64,000 nucleotides of DNA from Corynespora cassiicola. Taxonomy: Eukaryota; Ascomycota; Dothideomycetes; Pleosporales; Corynesporascaceae. The notes below the pieces were generated by a model. It was given only the letters and a program-made list of their open reading frames with translations, was not told the DNA's origin and searched no databases. Every line of letters starts with the position of its first letter. Position 1 is the first letter of the stretch. The stretch covers positions 1,984,001 to 2,048,000 of the forward strand of contig JAEUWY010000020.1 in assembly GCA_022059125.1 (NCBI GenBank). Direction: 5' to 3'. Positions 54,463 through 64,000 of this stretch are shown here, one piece after another. The translations under genes were made by a program, and so were the position numbers.

Positions 54463-55413
54463 ATGCCTGGCCTTACACAGGAGAACCACTCACAGTACAC
54501 TCTAGAGGCCCTGGTTGAGTCTCTCCGAGAGAAGCTTGGCCCGTGTTCTGGTATCAATTCCGAGGATGTCAACGAGAAGGAACTTCAGTCACTGATGGAA
54601 AGGTACATTTCCAATGAGGCCGAGTGGCGAAAATATTTTTTCCCGTCTTCCAGCCATGCCTACACCAGGAACCTTGTCGATAAAGGCAATGGAAAGAGCA
54701 ATCTGGTACATGCCGCCGTGACCACTCAAATGTACAAGCATGGCTAACGATGGTAGCTCATTCTTGTCTGGTCACCAGGAAAAGGCAGCCCAGTTCACGA
54801 GTAAGTAAAATGTTTTCTTTTCTTATCTTATCAGGCCACGCCGCTCCATGTGAATCATCTTATCAACACCATTCTCGTCCTACAGATGCATTGCCCAATC
54901 AACCCATGACAACAAGCAAAGCGACAACGAACCAAGTTTTTTCTTTCTTTATTTCTTCTATTCACATCAATCACTACACATAATTCTCTGGCACGAGATG
55001 ACCAGGTGATCTACAAAACTAACCAACACTAGTCATGCAAATGCTCACTGCATCATGAAGATACTGAAGGGTCGACTTACCGAAACTCGCTATGAATGGC
55101 CTACTGTTCATTTGAACAACGATGAAGATCGCCCACTCGATATCATCGGTGAAAAGACCTACGAAGAGAATCAAGTCACGTACATGTGTGACAAGATTGG
55201 TCTTCACAGAATATCGAATCCGGATGATGACTATGCAGTCTCTCTCCACCGTAAGGGCAATGCTTCATATTCTTGTCAACATACTAAATTTGATCAGTGT
55301 ACACGCCTCCAAATGCTGCTGTGTATGGATGCCATGTGTTCAATGAAAACACCGGCCGCTCGACCCATATGAAGAAATGTGGACTATACTCCGAATACGG
55401 TCATCGAGAGTAA
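54463..55413 (+). CDS. CDO1: Cysteine dioxygenase (type I)
   Basis: Cysteine dioxygenase is a cytosolic iron enzyme that oxidises L-cysteine with O2 to cysteine sulfinate, the first step of cysteine breakdown; in dimorphic fungi it affects growth on and response to cysteine. Four exons (54463-54705, 54757-54800, 55033-55250, 55298-55413) encode 206 residues, the family length. The cupin core gives iron ligands His95 and His97 (VHDHANAHC) and His154 (IGLHRI). Cys102 and Tyr170 (in VSLHLY) match the Cys-Tyr cofactor pair of the mammalian enzyme, and Ser166-His168-Tyr170 the catalytic triad. Other landmarks are LVWSPGKGSPVHDH and LKGRLTETRYEWP. Intron 2 is 232 nt, longer than the local norm. Confidence 0.95.
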
Positions 55414-58365
55414 TACTTACATGCGACGGTGTTTCTCGGTCGATTTTCTGGGGGAGTTTGGTTGGAACACATCTAATTTCTATTCACGAGATTTCTCTAG
55501 GGCGGGTGTCAGATGCGTCATGCTGCATCAACTGCATCAATCATTCTTCGATGTTTTTTTTTTTGCCGACCTTGAAGTAAATCTTCATCGAAAACATCAA
55601 TATCCATGATGTAATTTTTTACTTGTCAGGTTCGGGACCGAGGATAATAGTTTCTTTCGTTTGCAAAGAGTCTTGTTAGGGTCATCATCGTGGATAAACT
55701 TCCTTGACTAAGACTGACACTATGAATTCCTGGCGTCAACCTCCTACGAACTGCACGCTAAATGTCTCACAGCTCCCTCGAAAGTTGCGCCCGAAGCCTT
55801 GGAAGAAATATTAGTGTCCTTTTTTCGCTTCACCTACCTCTATGTTCTGCTGTCTACTATCGCTTCCACCCGGCTTAGTTGCATTACAATTCTTAGTATC
55901 GTGCTATGCCTCTTATTTCTCACCTGAGATGCCCAGTTGAGCTGCTTCAATAGCGTTCCGCCATGTCGTTGACGTAAGGGCCTCCCTTGCTTCAGCCGAG
56001 ACTGCCCATCGCCCGAATACCATCAATACGGTCGCTATCCGGCACAGTCCGTCCAACTCCGCATTCGGCTATTCACGGGATGCGGTGACTGACGGCCTGA
56101 GCATACCACCATAAGCATGTGCAATGACGACAAACATTGCTACAAGCATTTTCGGATCTTCATTTTAGTATAATGAACCTTGTGGCTTTCTAACCTATCA
56201 TCTGGTAGTGCGATACTCGATGGAATTCTGTCGATAGCTCCAACTTAAGCATCCCCGCAAAGCTCAGGAATCTCCTTGTAAACAATCAAGAACAAGTCCA
56301 GATGATCAGTAAGTGCATATTCTTCACTTGAAAATAATTCTAGAAGAGGAACGTGGCCATGGTAGTTCCGACGGCTCAGGCAGTACTGCTATCATAGTAG
56401 TGTGTAAAAGATCGGGGCGATATTTTTCTCGCCAATAAAACCGGCAGTCTGGAAGCCTTTTGATATAATGAGTGGCTTAGAAATTTTCATTTGACATGAT
56501 GTTTGAGAATGTTGCCCTCAGCATAGGTTACAGCAGCTATACCTTATCTATGGAGGCACGGATCAGAAGTTAATTCGAATCAACCACATTGGAGGAACAT
56601 GCCATAGTTGTGAAGTAAGCAGGTTAATCAATGACCATAGCAGACCTACAAGATTCGGCTTGATTGAAGAACCTAGGCGATTTTGTAGGGACAATGGACG
56701 AGAGAAGCCTTTCTTCGGCACTGAAAATTAACAAGTAATAATGGAATGGATTACGCAGGAAATATTGAACACACCAAAAATCTATTATGTACATGTATTT
56801 TATAGACACGCAATGTGGGCCAGCACACTAAATTTTCTTCCACACATACATCTTGTTATCTCCAGCTCCTCATCGGTAAATTTGAAAAATTTCTAGTTTA
56901 ATTGGACAGCTTGATTTTTAACACTGAACAGAGCATATGACTGAAGCCATGGATTCGGAAACATGACGAAACCATGAACTCTTGGCAAGATCGGGAATAA
57001 AAGGCCTGCGGAACTTTCAAGATGCTCATACTGTCTAGTGCAGTCCAAAATCGGCACTTCCCGAGCGAAATAGAGCCTCTTGGTGTAGCGTGCACGGTCA
57101 AGTCTCAGGTGGCGCCAAAAGTGTCGTGCATCAGTTGCAGAGTGTCCTGCGTCTCCGCAGAGCCGCTGTATCAGCACATCAGCCATAAGCACGAAGGTTC
57201 AGTTTTGTACGAGGCGCACTCCCACGATGTCTGGGCGAGCCGTCCCATCTCGTGTCTCACTTCCTCGCACTATGCGCTTGAGAAAGTTAAATCACTTTGC
57301 CATAGTCACAGGTACTTAGAACCAGATCAGCCCATGTAACATTCGCCAATGCCCTAAGGAGACTGTATCCCCTCCGTTCACCAAAGTACACTAAATTTGA
57401 AACATGAAGTCATCGGCGCTTCCTGGACTACGATGGTACGTTCAAATTAAGTTTCGCGAGCGAGATGGCGTACCAGCCACACACTTCAGCTCCACGCGTG
57501 CTGTTCCTGACTTTTAGCTCGTACCAATGAGTTGAATCAACCACGCCAAAACTTTCCAATTCCCAAACTTCAGCTGGCAAAGATACCTCCAGCCCCTTTT
57601 GTTCACCACTCCTGTCCCCAGATCTAATCTAGTGTGTCCAATCGAATGGTATACTGGAAGAAATTTGCAGCATGGCTTTTTTCCCCTCATATGACGTGGT
57701 CGCGAGCGGAATCTTCACGATTCACATCTGGAGAGGGTAATATTTTTTGAGTTTGAAGCACTGGCTAGGTGTAGGATATAATCGAAGGTGTATCACGAAA
57801 CGAGAGCTCGTAAGTAACTACCTAGCTTAAAACATGAGAGCGATAATATCGAGCTGATTATGCGACGGGTGCTAGAGGCGAGTGGTGACGGTAGTGATGA
57901 TCGCCTGTATATTTATGATAGACTCTTTGAAGGAAACAAATTGAGTAGTAAAAGTAAATGCATGTCTATATGATTAAATTTTAGTACCCTTCTCTTAAAT
58001 GAAGAAGTACGCCACAAATCAAGTACACAAAAAAGCAACCTATGCTTGAAAATAATATTAAACCAGGTAAAACAAAGCTTGAAAATCAAACCAACGGCCT
58101 GGTAAGTTATGCACATCTATACAATCCATAGCTTCTCTTTAAATTTTTGTACCTCCCAGGAATTTTCACCCAAACTAAATGCTTCCCAATTTCGTGATTC
58201 ATATATTCATTGCAGACTCAAGACAACCATCATAGCCAGGCTAGTAGGCATCTAATTGAATAATAGCAATAGTTTATCACAGGACTGATTAGATCATTTG
58301 ACCTCAGCACTACAAATTATTATCATACAAAGTGAATTACATAGGTTAGAGTCGTGATGGACTGC
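55414..58365. other. 3-kb AT-richer region without supported genes
   Basis: After the dioxygenase the DNA becomes AT-richer. Frames up to 105 codons occur but show no motifs or splice structure. The stretch 57,900-58,360 is particularly AT-rich. A decayed gene or non-coding RNA cannot be ruled out. Confidence 0.4.
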
Positions 58366-59196
58366 CTAGGTCATGTGCTGCTTCGATTGTTGACTGTTTC
58401 CTAAGCCAATTCTCTTATATTCGTTTTCATATCTGTTCTTTAACGCAAGTTCGAGAGAGACTCTGAACACATTTTCTTCCAGCTCAATTCCATCTAGAGC
58501 AAGCGCCTCGGTCACACGATCGCGAATTCCACTCTTGACATCATTGGGAATACGGACAGAAGGCTTGCCTCCACCGGGTATTGACTTGACTTCTTTTTCT
58601 ATATAGCGCTGTTCGAGAAGCTCAGTGCGTTAGAAGTCATCTTTTATTTATTTGGGGGAAAGGTGCAATACAGTCCGATACTTACATTTATTTTGGACAG
58701 CTGGTGTGGATCCACGTTCTCAGCAACCTCTTTTTCTGTTCGGAAAATCAGATTAAAATCGGATCGAGAGATACGATGGCTTTGATGACAAGTGTTGGTG
58801 GGCCAAGTACATACTTCTCGCTCTTAATTGGGCCTTTTGTCCGACGAAGGGGTCGGAAACAATTGAAATCCAATCTTTCATGCAGCGCCAATGAATCAGG
58901 TCCTCGCTTATTTCCGGAAGGCCCTCTTTGATCACTCTGCTTTGGACCGATTTAATCAGTTTCACTTTGGTATCATAATGAAGATGACCCCAGCGACAAG
59001 ATTGGGGGAAAGGCGGCTGAGGCGGCATGTCGCGTATTTCTGATTCAACAATAGACTGGATAATGTAAGCTTCATTTTTTTTTGGTTTTAAGAAATGCTT
59101 TGACCGAAGATGGAATAAGTGTATAGTTGACCTGCATGAAGGCCCGTCTAGGACATAGTCCAAATGCCATGCTAAGCAATGAGTGAGGGCATACAT
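58366..59196 (-). CDS. Orphan protein, no family recognised
   Basis: Three exons (58815-59196, 58686-58735, 58366-58608) joined by GT..AG introns of 79 and 77 nt encode about 224 residues and stay in phase. The start is uncertain: the ATG at 59194-59196 opens the frame, but text becomes convincing only from about HFLKPKKNEAYIIQSI, so an upstream exon is possible. Notable stretches are RDMPPQPPFPQSCRWGHL, DTKVKLIKSVQSRVIKEGLP, EDLIHWRCMKDWIS, then SIPGGGKPSVRIPNDVKSGI and FRVSLELALKNRYENEY. It is basic and soluble, without a membrane helix or known catalytic motif. It may be a fungal lineage-specific protein. Confidence 0.5.
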
Positions 59197-59933
59197 AGAG
59201 CCCCGAAAAAGACATCAGCTAAACTTACTCTGAATTTTTCCCATTGATTATTGTCGAAACCCAAGTGTTTACGCGCAGTGCGTATATTCCACATACGCCC
59301 TATGTGTAGCCGCAGAAAACGCATATTTCCTTAGCAGATATGACTCCGCGTAGACGCCTAAACACTTAAGAAAAGAAGTCTTAACTCGAAATTTGCCTTA
59401 TATGAGATGGTAAAAGTTGCCACTTTGATAAGTCCGATACTCATACAATGTTTAATGGTGGAAGAAGCTCCAATCCAAGATAATTCTCGGGCGCAATTTA
59501 GATTACATAAGCAATGGTCTGTGCACATGTGTGCACAAATCAAGCAATGTGTGAATAGGGGCTTCTGTAGCTTTGTATGATTTAATATGAGGCAAATGGT
59601 TATATAATCACAATCAAACCAGATGGGATTGTTCGGGATCATTTGCAAAGTATGTATGGGACAAATGACCCCATTTTAGAAGTTTTTAAAGCGTACATAC
59701 CTATTAAGAATTATGAGGAGTCTGAGCATAGGTTGTAAATCAAGTCTAGCTGCATAGTTTTCAGGGACTCTCCAAATCCATGCAGAGCATATAAGGTGTT
59801 TGAACGGCTATGTTAGGCAAATGCTAGAGCCTACAACGTCGGACTAATCGGGTCAATTGATTGGGGTGTTTTACTTTATTTACAGCAATCTTGTTTAGCT
59901 CAGTCTTTGAATCCACTGCCATTTGTCTATCTC
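59197..59933. other. Intergenic, no gene seen
   Basis: These 737 AT-rich bases lie between the orphan gene and the Bor1-type transporter. No motif or splice structure is present. Confidence 0.45.
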
Positions 59934-61863
59934 TCAACATGCTGATGTAACTTCCTTATTGTGAAGTCCGTTGTTCAGTTTTAGCTCCAATGCCTTTGGT
60001 CTGCCTCCTAAGCTCGCGAGCACAGCTTTGTTGTTCGCTGTTAGATCATCGAGCACTTCAAGCTCTTTTCCAGTAAACCATCTCGGCATAATGAATGTAC
60101 GAAAGGGAATGAGCCCAATTATTAAGACAGGAAATCCAATTGCGGCGATTGTCTGTGAAATGGCCACAGTAATAGCAACACCAAAAATTTGAAGTGCAAT
60201 GTATAGGATAATCCTGCGACGAGGAATGCTTGATAGCGGATCTGTAGACTGAACGAAGCGCGATTCGGATTGGAGAAAGATGAGTTTCTGGAGGATACCA
60301 TTTTTCTCTATCGAACCCCACTGAAAAAGTTATTTAGCATAGAAATATTAAGCCAGACCAGAGGAGTGGTCAACTTACGCCGACGACGAAAAAAACCCCG
60401 CCAAATACTGCAGCCGGCATGGTTCCCAAGACTACAAGTAGTGGTCCGGTCATGGTTCCAATGATGGCCAAACCCATTAAAAAATGCGATACTCGCTGCT
60501 CAACTACGGCCATGGCCTCTACCAGTGGCTTGCGAATGTCAAAGTTGTTTCTGTCTTTGGTGTGTATGACATCAAGACGGGTTTCGTAGACAGTTAGGGA
60601 GTCGGTATGAACGGGGGCTTGTGGGACAAGCCCATTAGGCATTGGAAGGCCAAGGATGCCAGAAACAAAAGTGGTACAGCCAAGTAGAAAGAAGTCCCAG
60701 TGAAATCCGGCAGGTTTCTTGAGGGGGAAATGGCGGGCTTGTGCGGTAAGACTACTAACGTTCTAAAGTAACCAATCAGCATGATATTTGAGACCTTTCA
60801 AGAACATACTGACATGATCGTAGTAAAATAGTAGCATCATCAAGAATCCAAATGGTAGAGCTACGAAAATCCACTTGGCATCCAAGTTCCAAAAGTCAAT
60901 GAGCCAATTTCGAGGTTGGCTAGGATGGAAGGCCTTGTGAATGGGCAGGTATGTGAGGGGCGTCGATCTGAGGCTTCCGGGTATATGCGAAAATCCAACC
61001 CAGAAAAGAGTGGGAAAAACGTAGGCGTAGTCGGCAAGGGCACCACGTATCCAGGGCTTCCACATGACACTGCTGCCAAGTTTCTCCAAGCCATATACCG
61101 AACCAAAGTAGAGGATTGCAACAAGGCATGAGAGATAGCCAGCGGAGTTGCCGGCTACACTGAACTCATTGACTAGCTCTTCTACACCTTTAACTATTTG
61201 CTGGTCAGCATTGAGGCCTGTGAAGAGAAGTTCTTAGCATACCCATGTAGATTATGCCAACATACATTCCAAAGGTTTCGCTTGAGAAATCTGTTACGTA
61301 TCCCATATAATCGCAGTAATTTCCGAAAGACACTACCCAGTGGAAAATGGCAGCCCATATACCGACCCATGCCATGAACTGTGGATATATGGAGATGTCA
61401 TAGTGCCCGATGATGTCGTAGATTGTGTAGTTGAATAGAGATATAAGGCCGGTGACGCCAACGATGGTGAGAGGCTGGGCACTCAGGAGACTGAAGACCA
61501 TAGCGGCTAGAGCCGAAGAAAACAAAGCCTCGTTGATTCCAAAGAATTCGCCGGTACGACGCGTCATATCGAGCGTGAAGGCAATCGCCGGTAGAAGACT
61601 AAATGCATTAGCACTGAAGTAAACGGGAACCATTGCACTTACTTGACGAAATACATACGAACCAGACTGGCGAATGTTCGATATGTCCAGGCGTCTGTAA
61701 TATCACTCCAGTAGTAAGGGAGTCGTCTTTTGACATCGTGGTACATCCCTCGCCCCGGCCTGAGTATCCTCCACCGTCGCCATCCTTTTTCTTCCTGGAA
61801 GGTGTAGACTTTTTCTGTTTTTAATTGGCTGATATTGCAACCCTCCGAATCTTTAGACTTCAT
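59934..61863 (-). CDS. BOR1: Bor1-type borate / bicarbonate anion transporter (SLC4 family)
   Basis: Yeast Bor1 exports borate across the plasma membrane and belongs to the SLC4 anion exchangers. Five exons (61643-61863, 61243-61598, 60814-61193, 60379-60762, 59934-60320) encode 575 residues, the length of yeast Bor1. Early family text is RRLPYYWSDITDAWTYRTFASL, then MYFVNLLPAIAFTLDM. SLC4 core motifs include SLLSAQPLTIVGVTGLISLFNYT, FMAWVGIWAAIFHWV, YDHNVSSL and GLPMPNGLVPQAPVHT, with about 10-13 membrane helices. The C-terminus ends in a soluble tail (FTGKELEVLDDLTANN). Intron 2 is modelled as 49 nt using the second of two acceptors; this gives the family-like GIIYMVKGVEELVNEFS. The substrate (borate or bicarbonate) is inferred from family. 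Confidence 0.9.
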
Positions 61864-62877
61864 GGTTGCACAAAGGAAAAAGAGCTTGCTTGGAAGCAGA
61901 ATGCAGGCAAATAAAGCAGGACGAGACTGATGACTTAATGACGCTAGAATGTATGCGTACAAACTGAGCATTGGTTTGATATGGTCCGAAGGGGCGAATG
62001 TTCGAGACAGTCGTTTTTATATCATCATAGACCACTGTCTCCTTCATAATCTGCCCGGTGTCCCCATGCCACGGTAGAGCTAGTGCTCCTTGGCACTGGG
62101 TGGATACGTGGGTTCCATCGACAATCTTCTCACCACAAGCCGATGGATTGAAATATCTCGTATCTATAGACATGGACTACCAAGAATAAAGAGAACCGAG
62201 CTTTAATGGTTGCATTCTGCTATACGGCGAAGTTCTTGTCCACTGACTTGGAAAAGCAAATCTTGAATGAGTGACGTCTGCGCTAGCCGACAGGGCGAAG
62301 CGCACGTCGAGGCCGTTGTTATCTGATCCACGCCAAGTTACTGACCGGGCAGAATTTTTGAGACAGGCAGCGGAGCGGAATGTAAGCTGCATACCCTGGC
62401 CGAGAGCGAGCCTGTCATCGGATGAAAGTGAGTCCGGATGTTCTGCGCCCAGCCCTGGCGAAGCGCAAGTGCACTGACGTTAGGGGAGGGAGCGGTGGGG
62501 AGATCTACTCTCATTCGAGTTAGGCCGAGCTCGTGATCAGACCCAGACTCTGGGGCAGCGTCACAAAACCCAAAGCTTCCCCGGCAAGTTTTGCAATGGC
62601 GGGGTCTGACTGCTACTCTGATGTTCTCATCGCTTATTGATGGCGTTGATGACGCCCGTACAATTGCCACGATACGCGTCTCCTGAAGCGCACGGACACG
62701 AGGGAAGAGAACGAAGCACAGAGCTGAACGTGGTAAGCTCCATCTCCGCGTTCAAGCCGGTTGTACTGCTTTCGACGATCGCCGAGCTGTCATCGCACAG
62801 CTCTTCAAGTGCAGCGCTGGAGGCTTGATTGGCCTTAGCGCTAGAGGCACCGAAAAAAGCCGGCTGTCATCGCCACG
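61864..62877. other. Divergent intergenic region with a possible 5' exon of the transporter gene
   Basis: Both flanking genes start here. The right part, from about 62,180, shows nothing. A minus-strand ATG frame at 61853-62173 has protein-like text (KIVDGTHVSTQCQGALALPW) and might be a 5' exon of the transporter gene or a small gene. The only in-frame junction I found would need a 34-nt intron, so I did not join it. Confidence 0.35.
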
Positions 62878-64000
62878 ATGAATCCGTTGATGCAGATTGA
62901 GGGGCTTTCGGAATGTATCGGCCGAGCAATACAAGAGCACCTCACCCAAGCAAACATCGATTGGCCAGAGTTAGAGAGGCTCAGCCATCCCGTTCTGCGA
63001 GTCGAGGCCTTTCTCGAAGATGCTGGCCAGGGGGCTGCAACTAGTCCTCGTTCGGAACGAATTGCATCGGTATGTAACTATCCTAAGCTCGAGTATCCCC
63101 AGAGTCAGACCGTTACCAGACATGAGCCTGCTCCCTTGCTACTAATGCGGGTATTGACTGTTGTCACAGCGGACCGTAGACTTGGTTGGCATCGTAACTC
63201 CGGCCCCTTCTCGTAGTCCCACTTCGTTCCCACTCGAACACGAGCAGAGTGCGCTATCCCCGGCCAATGAGCGTTCCACCCAGGAGCCTACCCACAAGCT
63301 GGATGCCTCAGGGAAAAGGAATGTCCAAGATCACCACATGGATGACACGCAGCCTCCCAATGATGAGGATGCGGATGGGCCCCGTCGTAAGGCAGGTGGT
63401 TTGAGGATTCAGACCCAGCCCACATATCGGGAGGATGCAAGCGAACACCAACGCGTTATGCAGAGTGACAACAGGAACTTCCCAAAGCGGCGAAAGGTAG
63501 TTTCCGAGAAATTTGTTTTCCAACCTTCGACCCTCGACAAGCTGGTCACTGGCATCTGGGAACAAATTCATGGGTCATTGAATCTAGATCCTCGCGCCAT
63601 CTTTGAGCAGTTCCAAGTGACACCAAATGGCGGTACTGAGGCCATTCAAGCGAGACCTGAAAGCATGGAGATGGAGACCCTCAGTGCTAATGCATGTCGG
63701 ACCCAGGACTCATTCAGCAAGATGAATGTGTTTTGCCGCAAGGTCACCCAGGCGAGTCGGGTATGTCGGTCCATCGAGATTATCGTCCAAGCAAGATGGG
63801 TGGAACTGTTTGAAGACCAGGTGCATTTGCGCATTGCCACGAATCCGGACCTTTCGGCAGCAAAGCATAGAAAAGCAACGTTCATGGAGGCTTGTCAAGA
63901 TTTTGGCTGGTCTGAGAAGGAGCTGCGCAACAAGATGGCAATATGGAGGGGATACAAAGAGGTCAAGGATGCTGCGGGGTGGGCTGCGTTGGTGTTTTCC
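62878..64000 (+). CDS. Unrecognised fungal protein, N-terminal part (cut by window edge)
   Basis: The gene starts at ATG 62878 and runs off the right edge. Exon 1 (62878-63069) joins exon 2 (63170 to the edge) across a 100-nt GTATGT..CAG intron, and the frame stays open for 341 codons. Residues 65-190 are polar and probably disordered, with a basic patch KRRKV near 180 that could be a nuclear signal. A well-conserved-looking domain follows: SEKFVFQPSTLDKLVTGIWE, then MNVFCRKVTQASRVCRSIEI, RWVELFEDQVHLRIATNP and FGWSEKELRNKMAIWRGYKE. I associate this style with nuclear regulators annotated only as conserved fungal proteins, but cannot name the family. The last domain is truncated. Confidence 0.7.

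Noticed and set aside
61194..61242. 25-nt intron in the Bor1-type gene using the first CAG acceptor
   Set aside because: Too short, and it leaves an extra LNADQQI; the second acceptor gives a 49-nt intron and family-like text.

Overview
The window looks like nuclear DNA of a filamentous ascomycete (Pezizomycotina). The signs are many short introns of about 45-60 nt with GT..CTAAC..AG signals, and fungal families such as MIM2, AIM24, a CFEM-7TM Pth11-type receptor, a berberine-bridge-type oxidase, a GT90 glycosyltransferase and a PXA-domain protein. I cannot place the class from this sequence. No transposon, virus, rRNA gene or CRISPR array was recognised. All exon models were built by hand from splice signals and reading phase, and almost all close exactly in frame.

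Layout. 0-8.7 kb is a housekeeping block: an unrecognised partial gene, MIM2 divergent from the eIF2-beta gene, AIM24, an aldo/keto reductase, and a mitochondrial protein made of four SMP-like repeats. 11-25.4 kb is metabolic and surface-related: sugar transporter, CFEM receptor, cytochrome P450, FAD oxidase, and a large membrane GT90. 27-32 kb holds a tRNA-Lys gene, a SnoaL-like protein and two orphan genes in AT-rich DNA. 32-35 kb is empty. 35-39 kb has MED10 divergent from a PXA-domain gene with a 1,158-nt intron. 39-48 kb is a GC-rich gene desert full of short tandem repeats, with one tRNA-Ile gene. 48-55.4 kb has a CENP-B-type HTH regulator, the DRG1/Rbg1 GTPase in ten exons, and cysteine dioxygenase. 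55.4-62 kb is AT-richer, with an orphan gene and a Bor1-type anion transporter. The right end cuts an unrecognised fungal gene.

Main discovery. Both tRNA genes in the window, tRNA-Lys(CUU) and tRNA-Ile(AAU), carry two introns. One is the normal short intron after position 37. The other is a 52- or 54-nt insertion at the same place in both, exactly between nucleotides 53 and 54, where the T stem meets the T loop. Both insertions look like mRNA introns: GTACGT or GTAAGC at the start, a CTAAC branch motif, and CAG or TAG at the end. Removing them restores a perfect five-pair T stem and the TTCGA loop. Because the insertion ends in AG, the downstream text still reads AGTTCGA, so the internal Pol III B box is almost intact. 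I know of no description of spliceosome-type introns in nuclear tRNA genes. The known precedents are mRNA-type introns in fungal U6 snRNA (also a Pol III product) and in the rDNA of some ascomycetes. That the spliceosome removes these introns is inference; the sequence shows only the insertions and their signals.
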